Positions 15,498 to 24,234 of a DNA stretch of 43,688 nt are shown here, piece after piece. Made by a program: the position numbers and the translations under genes. Under the pieces are notes generated by a model. It ran no database searches and had not been told where the DNA came from. It worked only from the letters and a program-made list of their open reading frames with translations. The DNA comes from a virus, in IMG/VR virus record IMGVR_UViG_3300045146_000080, positions 1-43,688 of that record. One strand, written 5' to 3'. The stretch's first letter is position 1, and every line of letters begins with the position of its first letter.

Positions 15498-16389
15498 TCC
15501 CGCCCCCAATGTTGACCAAAAAGTGAATGATGATCTCCAGAAGGAGATTGCCGATCTTCTTGGCGTTCCCGAGACGAAGGTTGATGATGTTAAACAGCAG
15601 GAAGAGGAACAGCCAAAGGAAGAAGAACCGGCCAAGGAAGAAAAGCCTCCGAAAAAGGAACAGGAAAAAGAGCCAGTAGTTCCCGACGAAGATGTCGAGG
15701 AGAAGGAAGAGGAAAAGGAACCGGAAAAGGAAGAGGAGGAGGAAGAAAAGCCAGACGATGAACTGACTACTTTTAGAAGCCAGTTGAACGACATGGCGAA
15801 GAAAAGCCTTGGCATAGAGGAACAGGAGACGCCGAAGAAAGAGGATAAAAAAGAGGCCACTCCTGTTGAAGAAAAGCGTGTTGAAACGCCGAGCACGCCG
15901 ATTGAAAAAAGACTCGAGTTGAGCGAGGAAGAGTTCAATAGTGCTATGGAGAGTGAGAAGGGATTCAACAAGACAATGCTGCCAAAGTTGGCAAACCTCG
16001 TTGAGGAGAGGGCGAAGTCTATTGTTGAAAACCGTATCACCGACCTGCTGCGTACACTTCCTAGTTCTATGAGCGAGATGATTAGGACGGTTGTTGATCT
16101 CCGCTTTGCAACACAACAGTTCTACGAGAGGAACAAGGATCTGAAAGATTTCAGGCCGTTTGTTTCGATGGTAGGAAATGAGGTTATGTCTAAAAATCCC
16201 GACAAGTCACTCGATGAGGCGTTTGTTTTGATTGAGCAGGAGGTTAGGAAACGGCTCAAACTTTCTACCCCAGGAGCTGCGAAACCGGCGAAGCCTGCTT
16301 TTGTTAATACGAGGGGGGCTAGGAAACCGCAGCCACCGAAGTTAGAGGGAATACGGGCCGAGATCGCTGATTTTATCAAACATGATTAG
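15490..16389 (+). CDS. capsid scaffolding protein (putative), acidic
   Basis: The gene starts with GTG after GAGGAGGAAATAAAAC. Residues about 30-145 are dominated by Glu, Lys and Pro in alternating blocks (PKEEEPAKEEKPPKKEQEKE and similar), a low-complexity coil. The C-terminal half is regular and helical and ends with a short basic segment and IADFIKHD. The composition, length of 299 residues and place between portal and capsid genes fit a scaffolding protein, which shapes the procapsid and is then released. No protease domain is visible, so scaffold removal would need another enzyme or exit through pores. Confidence 0.72.
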   Translation: MTDPAPNVDQKVNDDLQKEIADLLGVPETKVDDVKQQEEEQPKEEEPAKEEKPPKKEQEKEPVVPDEDVEEKEEEKEPEKEEEEEEKPDDELTTFRSQLNDMAKKSLGIEEQETPKKEDKKEATPVEEKRVETPSTPIEKRLELSEEEFNSAMESEKGFNKTMLPKLANLVEERAKSIVENRITDLLRTLPSSMSEMIRTVVDLRFATQQFYERNKDLKDFRPFVSMVGNEVMSKNPDKSLDEAFVLIEQEVRKRLKLSTPGAAKPAKPAFVNTRGARKPQPPKLEGIRAEIADFIKHD

Positions 16390-16398
16390 GAGAACAAT

Positions 16399-16761
16399 AT
16401 GAGTGAATTGACTGCGCAAGCTCGTATCAACAACGAGATTGCTTCGCCGAACGACAAGATCTATTTCTATACTCCGACCGATACCTCCGCAGTGCAGCTT
16501 ACTGTGAGGCAGCAAAAGGTTATTATCAATAATGCCTTTGCTTTTACAATAAGCTTGCCTCCCGTTGCAGAGGCGAAGGGGCTGACGTATGACATTACTG
16601 TGTTGACTAGTACAGCAGCCGTGACGGTTAGCAACTATGGCTATTCCACGACAGGAGATAGCTATGGTTGGACTGACATCACGTTAGACGCTGCCGGTGA
16701 GAGGACGCAGTTGTACTCAGACGGAACCCGTTGGATTGAGACGGAGGCGAAGTACTCGTAA
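16399..16761 (+). CDS. capsid-region beta protein, decoration-like, copy 1
   Basis: The 120-residue product aligns by eye with the next gene: YFYTPTDTSAVQLTV then LPPVAEAKGLTYDITV and LYSDGTRWIETEAK, against LFLTTDGADIQLLI, LPPVAEAEGLSYYIWI and LFSDGKSWIV. This is the fold common in small phage head fibres and decoration proteins. It follows the scaffold-like gene at nine bases after AGGAGAACAAT. A tandem duplication is the simplest explanation for the pair. I cannot tell whether they bind the capsid surface. Confidence 0.65.
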   Translation: MSELTAQARINNEIASPNDKIYFYTPTDTSAVQLTVRQQKVIINNAFAFTISLPPVAEAKGLTYDITVLTSTAAVTVSNYGYSTTGDSYGWTDITLDAAGERTQLYSDGTRWIETEAKYS

Positions 16762-17141
16762 TGGGTGATAAGTATATAAAAAGTCCTACAGCCAGTGATT
16801 TGACTACGAACAATAGGATATTGACCGATCCGGAGAAGAAACTGTTTTTAACAACGGATGGGGCTGATATACAACTGTTGATTCGTAATCAGTTTGTATA
16901 CATCACCAATACGGTTATTAGTAATCTATATCTACCGCCAGTCGCGGAAGCGGAAGGGTTGTCCTATTATATATGGATAGCCAATGACTCTAACGATCTA
17001 GTCGTCAAAGAGTTCGTGTCTGGTGTTGGTGGAGATAGTACTAATTGGGGCGGTGATTATACGCTGTACAACGCTGAGGATAATATCACCCTATTTTCGG
17101 ACGGTAAAAGTTGGATTGTAACCAGTAACAATATAGGTTAG
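16761..17141 (+). CDS. capsid-region beta protein, decoration-like, copy 2
   Basis: The ATG at 16761 shares its A with the stop of copy 1. The 126-residue chain starts MGDKYIKSPTASDLTTNNRI. Its core matches copy 1 over about 90 residues with the same LPPVAEA-x-GL and LFSDG-x-x-W landmarks. The pair is probably a diverged duplication, as the two differ in more than half the positions by eye. A head-decoration or head-fibre role is inferred from the fold pattern and from the position just upstream of the capsid gene. Confidence 0.65.
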   Translation: MGDKYIKSPTASDLTTNNRILTDPEKKLFLTTDGADIQLLIRNQFVYITNTVISNLYLPPVAEAEGLSYYIWIANDSNDLVVKEFVSGVGGDSTNWGGDYTLYNAEDNITLFSDGKSWIVTSNNIG

Positions 17142-17150
17142 GAGAATAAT

Positions 17151-18074
17151 ATGAGTTGGAAAGGATTACTTCTCCGTGCTGGTATTGAATCAGATGGCAC
17201 TAATGTCAAGATTCCGCTCGGAACCATTACTGCCAGAAACTTTGCCTCGGCTGTCGGTAACGTTTGGTATGTTGATAGTACAGTTACTACCAGTGGAACC
17301 GGCAAGTCGTGGAGTAAAGCATTCAAAACCATTACGGAAGCCGCTGCTGCTGTTTCGGCTAGGGATACTATTTGTGTTGTAGGCAGCTTTACAGAAGCAG
17401 TTACTCTGTCTACTGCTAAGGTATCTATCATAGGAATGGGTACTGGGCCTGATATGACTACGTGGACTGCGGCCACTGATGCTGTATGTCTCACTATCAG
17501 TGCTGCAGACTGCTATGTAGAAAACATCAGGCTTAGGCCTCCTGCGAGGACGTCTGGAAGTCCTGCTGCTATTCAATTAAGCAGTGCAGGATATACAACT
17601 ATTCGTAAGTGTAGGTTTCAAGGTAAGTCAACATCCTATTATGCTATCTACTCTCCTGTATGTAATAGTGATAATGTGGTTGTAGAGGATTGTGAGTTTA
17701 TCTATATGAACACTGCTACATACGGTGCGGCCATTCTCGGCGTTGAGGCTGGTGGTTTGTCGTACAGTGGCTGGCAGATTAGAAACTGCATTTTCAACAG
17801 TTGTGTCACGGCGATAGACATAAATGGTAGGGTTTGTAACATAACTGGTTGTACTATTTACGAGTATGGTATAAACTCTTCTGGGGCCGTCGCTGCTGTC
17901 TTGGCAAAAGGTATCGACTTGTCTGGTACTAGTTCTGGTGGTAACTCTGTTTGGGGCAATCAGCTTGGCGGTGCGTATAATGCTACTCTTTATGTTGTTG
18001 GTACTAGTGGTGATCAGTGGGGTGGTAACTTCAATGTACTGAGTGGTGGCGTCACTGCTGCCAATCCTTCGTAG
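17151..18074 (+). CDS. beta-helix protein in the capsid module, 307 aa
   Basis: The ATG follows AGGAGAATAAT. After an N-terminal anchor-like part (MSWKGLLLRAGIESDGTNVK) it has KAFKTITEAAAAVSARDTIC and VSIIGMGTGPDMTTWT, then short repeats such as NVVVEDCEFIY, GWQIRNCIFNS, RVCNITGCTIYE and GIDLSGTSSGGNS. These are the regular turns of a right-handed beta-helix (pectate-lyase-like). There is no signal peptide, unlike the spike at 7555-9567. Placed between scaffold and capsid genes and next to decoration-like genes, it could be a capsid-surface fibre or spike that binds glycans. No catalytic residues are evident. Confidence 0.65.
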   Translation: MSWKGLLLRAGIESDGTNVKIPLGTITARNFASAVGNVWYVDSTVTTSGTGKSWSKAFKTITEAAAAVSARDTICVVGSFTEAVTLSTAKVSIIGMGTGPDMTTWTAATDAVCLTISAADCYVENIRLRPPARTSGSPAAIQLSSAGYTTIRKCRFQGKSTSYYAIYSPVCNSDNVVVEDCEFIYMNTATYGAAILGVEAGGLSYSGWQIRNCIFNSCVTAIDINGRVCNITGCTIYEYGINSSGAVAAVLAKGIDLSGTSSGGNSVWGNQLGGAYNATLYVVGTSGDQWGGNFNVLSGGVTAANPS

Positions 18075-18087
18075 AGGAGAGTGATAT

Positions 18088-18249
18088 ATGATTGAAAAGT
18101 GTGAAGGATGTTTCACTATGGGTATTGTAGTTCACGATGGTGTTGAGTATTGTGACTACTGTGGTAAGCCCGTTGATAGGAGTGTTGTTCCTAAACAGAG
18201 TAAAAAGAAAGTTGAGGGTAAATCTATTGTTAATAGGAAGGAGATCTAG
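18088..18249 (+). CDS. small zinc-binding protein, 53 aa
   Basis: The ATG at 18088 follows GAGGAGAGTGATAT, and the TAG at 18247 is directly followed by the capsid ATG. The sequence MIEKCEGCFTMGIVVHDGVE, then YCDYCGKP has two CxxC pairs (C5/C8 and C22/C25) that fit a zinc ribbon, followed by a Lys-rich tail. It is too short for most gene finders but has a good ribosome site and stop. Its role at this place, between a beta-helix protein and the capsid gene, is unknown. Confidence 0.7.
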   Translation: MIEKCEGCFTMGIVVHDGVEYCDYCGKPVDRSVVPKQSKKKVEGKSIVNRKEI

Positions 18250-19560
18250 ATGGCTGCATTTCTTGGGATGAGGGGTACTGGAAACTGGGCTACCAATCAG
18301 ATGCCGGAATCCTGGCGAGAAACTATTTTGTATGAATATCCAAACGGTTCCGCGCCTATTACGGCTATGATGAGTATGTTCAAATCGGAAACTATTGATA
18401 GCGTTACACATCACTGGTGGACGAAAACGTTGCCCTCGCAGTCTGCGACGGTGACTGGTGTGTATATCAATAGCGATCTGAGCACGGCATATGTATATGC
18501 TACGCATCAGGCAACCTGCGGTATCGCTGGCTCTGTCGTGTTTGTGAAGATGGCGGAGGCTAGTGCGAAGGAGTTCCGTGAGGGGCATACTGTTGTGTTG
18601 AAAGATGCTAATATGTACGACGTTGATATTGTTGGAAAGGTTGTAGACGTCGTGTACAATGGGGCGTCTAGCTATGTTGCTGTTAAACTGCTCGAGGCAG
18701 ATGATAACTCCGCTACTCCAGGAACGTACAACCTCTCAACAGTAGATACTGCCGTCATAATGGGCAACATCAATCCGCAAGGCAGCCCGATGCCTCGTGC
18801 CGTTGCGTATGATCCTGTGGAATACTACAACTACACGCAGATTTGGCGTACTCCTCTTGAATTGACCAAAACTGCTATTGCCACAAAACTGCGCACTGGC
18901 GATGCCTATAAAGAGGCGAAGAGGGAATGCCTTGAACTGCACTCTATCGAAATGGAGAAGAGTGCTATTTGGGGAATCCGTGCTAGTGGAACTGGTGCGA
19001 ATGGAAAACCGGAGAACATGGCTGGTGGTTTGCTGTGGTTTGTGCGGAATAATGCTAGCAGCAACGTGAATGCCTATCAATACAACACGGACTATAGTGC
19101 ACAGACATGGCTCAATGGTGGTGAGGATTGGCTGGATTACTATCTCAGCGTCTTCTTCCGTTATGCTCCTAGTGACAAAGCAGTGGCTATTTGTGGTGAT
19201 GGTGCTATGCTCGGCGTTCAACGCCTTGCGAAAACATACGGTCAGTTTGACCTTGCATCAGCCACGAAATCGTATGGTATCGCTGTGACGGAGTGGAAGA
19301 GTGTGTTTGGAACCGTCCCGTTGAAAACACATCCTCTGTTTAGTCACATGGCCAGCACACGCAACTCGATGCTTATCTACTGCCCGCAGAACGTTCGGTT
19401 CATGCCCCTCAACACGAGGGATACTAAGTTTGAGACCGACCAAGCGGCGAAGGGTGTCGATGCTGTTGTGGAAGGGTTCCTGACGGAGGGAACCTACGAG
19501 TTCAGGTTCCCGAATCAGTTTATGTATCTCGAGGGAGTCGGTCTGGATAGTTTGGTGTAG
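18250..19560 (+). CDS. major capsid protein, DUF5309-type HK97 fold
   Basis: This 436-residue protein follows portal and scaffold genes. The C-terminal half has the features of the DUF5309 / SU10-like capsid family: KTHPLFSHMASTRNSMLIYC, then QNVRFMPLNTRDTKFETDQA and EGFLTEGTYEFRFPNQFMYL, the terminal domain that closes the shell. The N-terminal part (MAAFLGMRGTGNWATNQMPE) and a Trp-rich early segment (HHWWTKTL) are also usual. Codons here are less AT-biased than in most neighbours, as expected for a highly expressed gene. The start follows GGAGATCTAG. A hairpin at 19569-19596 closes the unit. Confidence 0.88.
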   Translation: MAAFLGMRGTGNWATNQMPESWRETILYEYPNGSAPITAMMSMFKSETIDSVTHHWWTKTLPSQSATVTGVYINSDLSTAYVYATHQATCGIAGSVVFVKMAEASAKEFREGHTVVLKDANMYDVDIVGKVVDVVYNGASSYVAVKLLEADDNSATPGTYNLSTVDTAVIMGNINPQGSPMPRAVAYDPVEYYNYTQIWRTPLELTKTAIATKLRTGDAYKEAKRECLELHSIEMEKSAIWGIRASGTGANGKPENMAGGLLWFVRNNASSNVNAYQYNTDYSAQTWLNGGEDWLDYYLSVFFRYAPSDKAVAICGDGAMLGVQRLAKTYGQFDLASATKSYGIAVTEWKSVFGTVPLKTHPLFSHMASTRNSMLIYCPQNVRFMPLNTRDTKFETDQAAKGVDAVVEGFLTEGTYEFRFPNQFMYLEGVGLDSLV

Positions 19561-19568
19561 TGTAAAAG

Positions 19569-19596
19569 ATATGGGCGGTCACTTGGCCGCCCATAT
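19569..19596 (+). terminator. hairpin after the capsid gene
   Basis: ATATGGGCGG (19569-19578) pairs perfectly over ten bases with CCGCCCATAT (19587-19596) around an eight-base loop. It starts nine bases after the capsid stop. There is no T run, so it may be a weak or factor-assisted terminator or an mRNA end protector. Confidence 0.7.
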
Positions 19597-19601
19597 AAGG
19601 A

Positions 19602-19624
19602 GCTTGTTTAAAAATTAAACACGT
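19602..19624 (-). promoter_or_regulatory. palindromic element 6 of 9, inverted relative to the genes
   Basis: The conserved half AGACGTGTTTA is on the minus strand (TAGACGTGTTTAA, TTT, TTAAACAAGC), so it points away from the downstream gene on the plus strand. The centre lies 31 bases before the 19644 ATG and directly after the 19569-19596 hairpin. This is the clearest exception to the general orientation. Confidence 0.8.
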
Positions 19625-19643
19625 CTAGGTATGGAGGATATAG

Positions 19644-20393
19644 ATGTCACTTTTAGCAGTTAGGCGTGATTTCGCAAAGCTGAGTGGTCGGCACGATCTT
19701 GTTACTAATTTCGGCGCTGGTACTTATACGGACAACGGGGCTGACTTCTTTCTAGACAGCGGTCAACGTATGCTGGATAGGAAGGCTGGTTTTCTACGGG
19801 CATATGCCTGGTATAAAAAGGACGTCGCTGTTGGGAGCTATAAACTCATATTTCAAAAGAGTGCTGTTGTGAAAGAGGTGTGGGTGAAGTGCTCCGGAGA
19901 GGATAGATACCAACTTGAAAAGAAGGATCTAGAATGGTTGAGGACTGAGTATGGAGATGATTATTCTGCGCTCGACCAGGATGCTCCCCTATACTATTCC
20001 CCGATGCCTATAAACCTAGCACCGACACAATCGGCGCTGACTGGTACTACCTATACCACCGAGTTCACCTACGATGTAGAGGAATTGTCGCTACCTACTG
20101 ATGACTATAATGCATATAGTGGTATATTGTTCATGCCTCCTGTGGATCAAACATATACTGTCTCCGTACTAGGTAGATTTGAGTCAAAAACACTAACGGG
20201 AGACGTTAAGACGTGGTGGACGGAGGTTCATCCTGATATATTGATACTAGCCGGCATGTGGTCACTCGAACGGTTTTATAGAAACTCGGAGGGACAACGA
20301 GACTATATGCTAGCCATCAATGATGCTATTAACGATCTCGATAGGGATTTGGTTGAACAAGAGGTTCAAGATATAGATGAGATGGAGGGATAG
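19644..20393 (+). CDS. head-tail adaptor, podovirus type
   Basis: The 249-residue protein lies just after the capsid block. It has the look of a P22 gp4 / T7 gp11-like adaptor: helical N-terminal part (MSLLAVRRDFAKLSGRHDLV, then GQRMLDRKAGFLRAYAWYKK), a beta middle and helical C-terminus (HPDILILAGMWSLERFYRNS and EGQRDYMLAINDAINDLD). Such adaptors bind the portal and form the first ring of the tail. The ATG follows GGAGGATATAG. The match is at the level of fold features and order, not a sequence hit. Confidence 0.7.
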   Translation: MSLLAVRRDFAKLSGRHDLVTNFGAGTYTDNGADFFLDSGQRMLDRKAGFLRAYAWYKKDVAVGSYKLIFQKSAVVKEVWVKCSGEDRYQLEKKDLEWLRTEYGDDYSALDQDAPLYYSPMPINLAPTQSALTGTTYTTEFTYDVEELSLPTDDYNAYSGILFMPPVDQTYTVSVLGRFESKTLTGDVKTWWTEVHPDILILAGMWSLERFYRNSEGQRDYMLAINDAINDLDRDLVEQEVQDIDEMEG

Positions 20394-20630
20394 ATGGCAA
20401 ACGTTACCGCGCAGTACAAAATGGCACTTGCTGCTGAAAAAGAAAGACAGCGCGCTGTTAAACATAATAAGGAACTTGCTAGAAATGTGTTCGTTGCGCT
20501 ATCGGATGTGTGGGAGTATCTTGATAATAATGCAGTAGACAAAGCACCAATGCCGTACGATGAACTGTTTAGGATATTTGAAAATATCGATAGAAAAAAG
20601 GCAGAGGAGGTGATTGTAAATGCCCTATAA
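20394..20630 (+). CDS. small helical protein, 78 aa
   Basis: It starts directly after the adaptor stop, with GAGGGATAG before the ATG. The chain MANVTAQYKMALAAEKERQR, then HNKELARNVFVALSDVWEYL and DNNAVDKAPMPYDELFRIFE is mostly helical. No family is recognised. Its stop overlaps the start of the next gene. It may be a tail-assembly helper; nothing proves it. Confidence 0.65.
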   Translation: MANVTAQYKMALAAEKERQRAVKHNKELARNVFVALSDVWEYLDNNAVDKAPMPYDELFRIFENIDRKKAEEVIVNAL

Positions 20631-20778
20631 AAGAGTAGGAAACAAGGTGATGCACAAGAAAGGCGGTAGGTGGTCTACAAAACAAACTTGTGCTAGTCCG
20701 GCTGCGGCATCTCGTGCTATTCGTCTGTTGCAGGGCGTCGAGCATGGATGGAGGCCGACTAGGAGGAGTGGTCGATGA
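20620..20778 (+). CDS. small basic protein, 52 aa
   Basis: The ATG at 20620 overlaps the end of the preceding gene, with AGGAGGTGATTGTAA upstream. The chain is MPYKRVGNKVMHKKGGRWST, then KQTCASPAAASRAIRLLQGV and EHGWRPTRRSGR: basic, with a Gly-Gly turn and a short helix. I have seen similar short basic proteins in many phage structural modules, without a known role. It is probably real, since frame, ribosome site and coding character agree. Its stop overlaps the next ATG. Confidence 0.7.
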   Translation: MPYKRVGNKVMHKKGGRWSTKQTCASPAAASRAIRLLQGVEHGWRPTRRSGR

Positions 20779-21026
20779 AAGAGATATATCTATCTGACTA
20801 TGTTTTCAACGGAGACAGTGTTCAGGCATTGCATTGGGTTTGGCCTCCTGCTGACATGGATGTGCTAAAAGATTACACAACAGGACTTCAGCAGTTAAAT
20901 CCAAAGGACAAATCTATCTTCTACGGAGAGTGGCTTATTATATATCCAAACGGAACCTATAAACTAGTTGACAATAGTACGTTTATCGCTGGTCTTCCCC
21001 CAACACCTCCACTTCCACCTGGGTGA
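20775..21026 (+). CDS. hypothetical protein, 83 aa
   Basis: The ATG overlaps the end of the small basic gene (TGATGA-type junction). The chain MKEIYLSDYVFNGDSVQALH, then WVWPPADMDVLKDY, ends with a Pro-rich tail (PPTPPLPPG) after a beta pair (EWLIIYPNGTYKLV). It lies directly upstream of the nozzle gene and is probably part of the tail set. No match is recognised. Confidence 0.6.
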   Translation: MKEIYLSDYVFNGDSVQALHWVWPPADMDVLKDYTTGLQQLNPKDKSIFYGEWLIIYPNGTYKLVDNSTFIAGLPPTPPLPPG

Positions 21027-21032
21027 GCTGTT

Positions 21033-22637
21033 ATGAAAGAGTTTTCTATATCTCTAAAAAGAAATATGTCTAACGGTCTCCGACCGGATGATCGTACTTC
21101 TATCAACTCCGGTTTTATGACTACTATGCAAAATGTTAGACTTGCGAAGATAGCCGACGACTATTCTGCTGCTACCTTTACGCCGATAACTGACCCCTTT
21201 GCCGCCGGCTATCTTGCTGGTCTATCTCCAGCCGTGACGGTTGCTCATCCATACCCGCAGATATTTAAGGGTAGAGAGGCTACCTTGATGTGTACCAACG
21301 CTGGCGTGTACGCTGTTACGGAGTCGACGAACTGGACTGTTTCGAAATATACTACTGTCGATGCCTATGATATTAGCTCGGCGAAGAGTATAACGGGACA
21401 GACCTATCCAAACGGTAGTTGGCACTTTGCCGATTTCGGTGGAGCCTGGGCATTGTTCAACGGAGGCAACGTTGTTTTCAAAACGGCTATGGATACTATG
21501 TTTGGTGTTACCTCTGACGTTAGGGTGGCTGATGATTTGATGATAACGACTGGCTGTGCTTTTCGGGGTAGGATGATTATGGCTGGTTTTCAATCTACTA
21601 GAGGAATGTGGTCGGAGAAATGGGAACAATTTCTACGAATGTCGTTTGATAGCGGGCATGGACTGGCGTTTCCAACAATACCAGGAACCAACTACGTTTG
21701 GTGGTCACAAATAGGCGACGGAGCTTTCTTTCTTCTCTATCCTGCTATGTATATAGATGGCCTGATTACGGATGATGAGGCAAATCCGTTTGGAGAAGTA
21801 GACCCAATGTTTTGGGATATGATAGAACGCAACGAGATGGGTTTTATGCCTATGAACTGGCAGGGTACTGTTCGTTGTGTTAAACCACTTGGAAACGGTA
21901 TTATGGTCTATGGGGATAATGGTATATCGTATATGCCGAAGTCGGATAATACATTTGGCCTCGTTGACTTGTTACCATATGGGATAGAAAGTAGAAGCTC
22001 CGTCGCTGGTACTGAACGAGAACACTGTTTTATTGACGAAGCTGGCTGGCTGTGGAAAATAGATACTACTTTGAAACCGGTTAGACTTGGTTATCGAGAA
22101 TACTTTGAGCCTATGCTAGGAAAGGATATAACTGGACACTACGATCCTATCGAGGATGAGTACCACTTTTCTGCGAGCGACTATTGTTTTCACCTGTCTG
22201 GAAATAGGTTGTTTGAATCTACCTTTTTGACTACCGGCCTTGCGGTATCGAGTGGTGGTACTGTTGGTCTGTATGCTAGACCATCTGATTCTGATAAAAA
22301 CTATGCTATCCTGACGACAGATACTATCGACCTTGGCATACGTGGGCTGAAAGCGATAGAGCGGGTTGTTGTTAGTACGGTTAATACAATGACAGTTAGT
22401 GTTGCCGTGCAGTGGAGGATGAAGTCGTCTGACTCCTTTACAACAACCGCCTATGCTGGTATAAACTATGAAGGTGTTGCATACTTTCCTATTACTGCCC
22501 TAGAGTTTAGGATAATTGTACGATGTACTGATTATACAGCGGTTGACTTTGATGATATAGCGGTGCAGTTTAAGGTAATGGATAAGAGGATTGTTCGCGG
22601 AACCTATGCACTTGAATATAGAGGTGGTGTTCAATGA
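21033..22637 (+). CDS. tail nozzle protein, podovirus type (T7 gp12 / P22 gp10-like)
   Basis: A 534-residue, beta-rich protein without signal peptide, directly after the adaptor block. The N-terminal MKEFSISLKRNMSNGLRPDD, then the repeated VYAVTESTNWTVSKYT and WHFADFGGAWALFNGGNVVF blades suggest the beta-propeller seen in podovirus nozzles. The motif GNGIMVYGDNGISYM and a C-terminal beta domain fit too. The nozzle closes the tail tube after the adaptor. The assignment is at the level of fold pattern and gene order. A tail tubular protein B label would be equivalent. Confidence 0.72.
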   Translation: MKEFSISLKRNMSNGLRPDDRTSINSGFMTTMQNVRLAKIADDYSAATFTPITDPFAAGYLAGLSPAVTVAHPYPQIFKGREATLMCTNAGVYAVTESTNWTVSKYTTVDAYDISSAKSITGQTYPNGSWHFADFGGAWALFNGGNVVFKTAMDTMFGVTSDVRVADDLMITTGCAFRGRMIMAGFQSTRGMWSEKWEQFLRMSFDSGHGLAFPTIPGTNYVWWSQIGDGAFFLLYPAMYIDGLITDDEANPFGEVDPMFWDMIERNEMGFMPMNWQGTVRCVKPLGNGIMVYGDNGISYMPKSDNTFGLVDLLPYGIESRSSVAGTEREHCFIDEAGWLWKIDTTLKPVRLGYREYFEPMLGKDITGHYDPIEDEYHFSASDYCFHLSGNRLFESTFLTTGLAVSSGGTVGLYARPSDSDKNYAILTTDTIDLGIRGLKAIERVVVSTVNTMTVSVAVQWRMKSSDSFTTTAYAGINYEGVAYFPITALEFRIIVRCTDYTAVDFDDIAVQFKVMDKRIVRGTYALEYRGGVQ

Positions 22638-23071
22638 TGATACAACTTTCTCCTGATAAAATAGGAGAACAGTGGGCTATTATACAGCCGGCTATCGAGG
22701 CTGTGTTTGAATCATCTGGAATACCTATGACGAATGCGGAAACTAATAATATACTACAAGGCATGATAGCAGGCAGGATTCAATGCTTCGTCAATGTTGT
22801 TGGAGAGGTTATTAAATCTATAATGGTTACCTATTTCACGTTCGATCCTCGTGGTACGAAAAGTTTGCTGATATATTCGTTATATGGCTATGTTCCAACG
22901 ACTGATAGTGAGTGGAAGGATGTCTATGATTATATGAAAAAATGGGCTGTTTCAAACGGCTGTGTTAATATAACAGCGTATACGCAAAACAATAGGATAT
23001 TAGATATTGTTAAAAAACTCGGTGGTAGGATAGAATCTTTTATAACACTAGGTATAGGAGGTGGACAGTGA
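22634..23071 (+). CDS. GNAT-fold-like protein in the tail block, 145 aa
   Basis: The ATG overlaps the previous stop. The chain MMIQLSPDKIGEQWAIIQPA starts like an acyltransferase-fold protein. A central DPRGTKSLLIYSLYG then DVYDYMKKWAVSNGCVNITA and YTQNNRILDIVKKLGGRIES follows the strand-helix order of the GNAT fold, with the GG-R/K tail. A similar gene occupies this place in many podoviruses, where its role is not established. It may be a folded-down virion protein rather than an enzyme. Catalytic acetyl-CoA residues are not clear. Confidence 0.55.
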   Translation: MMIQLSPDKIGEQWAIIQPAIEAVFESSGIPMTNAETNNILQGMIAGRIQCFVNVVGEVIKSIMVTYFTFDPRGTKSLLIYSLYGYVPTTDSEWKDVYDYMKKWAVSNGCVNITAYTQNNRILDIVKKLGGRIESFITLGIGGGQ

Positions 23072-24225
23072 GTGGTGGTGGAACGGCTAGTGGATCTGCA
23101 TTTCCAAATGCAGCGGGAGGATTTGCAAATCCTTCCTCTGCATATAGATCGTGGCTTGTGGGATATCAGGTAGGTACGGATCAGGGTGATGCTACTGTCA
23201 CTAGTGGCAACGATGTTGCTACTATATTAAATACTATTCTCGCGACTAGTAGTCCATACAACAGTGAAACAACACCCAGTCCAGATACGCTACTTGGATC
23301 TAGCGGAACTGGTTCACAGGCGGTTGTTACTAGTTTTAATACTCTGCCAAACGATATAGATGTCGATCCGGATACTATGTTTGATAACGCAGATACTAAA
23401 ACAGATTTCGGCGAGTATGCTACACAGGCAAAAACGTCTGCCGATACGTCTGGTATGTTTCCTAGCATATCAATAGCATCTGACGTTGTTGATATACATA
23501 CGGCTGAGCGCAGTGCAATATCGTCTGCCATATCTGATGCAGTAACTGCTGCTAGTAGTGCGATAGACGGCGCGCCGTTTGCCGACATGATTGATGCTTA
23601 TTCTATTAGGATTAAAAAGCAGTATCTAGCTGCTATGAGTAGATTTGTATCTGGCATGGCTGATATAAATGCGGTCAACTCATCTGCATTTATTTTTGGC
23701 GTTGCTAATATAGAGAGGCAGATGTTGGCTGATGTAAATGCGTATGCGGCTGGTTTGGATATTGATATGTTTAAAAGTACGCTTGCTTTGTATCTAGATA
23801 CTTTTAAACAAACATTCTCTGAACATATGAGAAACTATTTTACGCTGCGACAACTTCGGGCAAATAGTAGAGATTCTATGATATTGCAGGGAGTCGCCGG
23901 TCAGGTTGGTTTGTATGATGCTTTTCTCAAAACTAGGGACGGTTTGTTTAAGGCTAAACTTGAAAGTAGGTTTAGGTCGGCGGAGCTACAACATAAACTA
24001 AATATGGATACGTTTAGTGCACAGGTAGCCGAGCATAATAGACAGATGGAGATTGACGTTGAAGATTTACTATGGGATATAAAAGCGTTTGCATATCCGT
24101 TTAACTATCTTGGTGCTGCTGGTGGAGCGACCAACAAGCAGCCTGGTTTATCTCCAGCACAGCAAACTGTTAGCGCGATTGCTAGTGTTGGATCTACTGT
24201 CGCACAACTTGCAGCTGTTTTATAG
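23068..24225 (+). CDS. ejection (internal virion) protein, 385 aa
   Basis: GTG start after TAGGAGGTGGACA. Residues 1-100 are small and polar (Gly, Ser, Thr, Asp). Residues about 150-330 form long amphipathic helices (AAMSRFVSGMADINAVNSSA, MLADVNAYAAGLDIDMFKST and others). Position after the nozzle and before two further long helical proteins matches the three ejection proteins of podoviruses, which leave the head ahead of the DNA and build a trans-envelope channel. Without a search the match is by position and composition. Confidence 0.6.
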   Translation: MSGGGTASGSAFPNAAGGFANPSSAYRSWLVGYQVGTDQGDATVTSGNDVATILNTILATSSPYNSETTPSPDTLLGSSGTGSQAVVTSFNTLPNDIDVDPDTMFDNADTKTDFGEYATQAKTSADTSGMFPSISIASDVVDIHTAERSAISSAISDAVTAASSAIDGAPFADMIDAYSIRIKKQYLAAMSRFVSGMADINAVNSSAFIFGVANIERQMLADVNAYAAGLDIDMFKSTLALYLDTFKQTFSEHMRNYFTLRQLRANSRDSMILQGVAGQVGLYDAFLKTRDGLFKAKLESRFRSAELQHKLNMDTFSAQVAEHNRQMEIDVEDLLWDIKAFAYPFNYLGAAGGATNKQPGLSPAQQTVSAIASVGSTVAQLAAVL

Positions 24226-24234
24226 GAGGTGTAT

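Noticed and set aside
15451-16116. Long open frame on the minus strand opposite the scaffold-like gene
   Set aside because: It is the mirror of Glu/Lys codons, giving Leu/Phe-rich sequence, and has no ribosome site.
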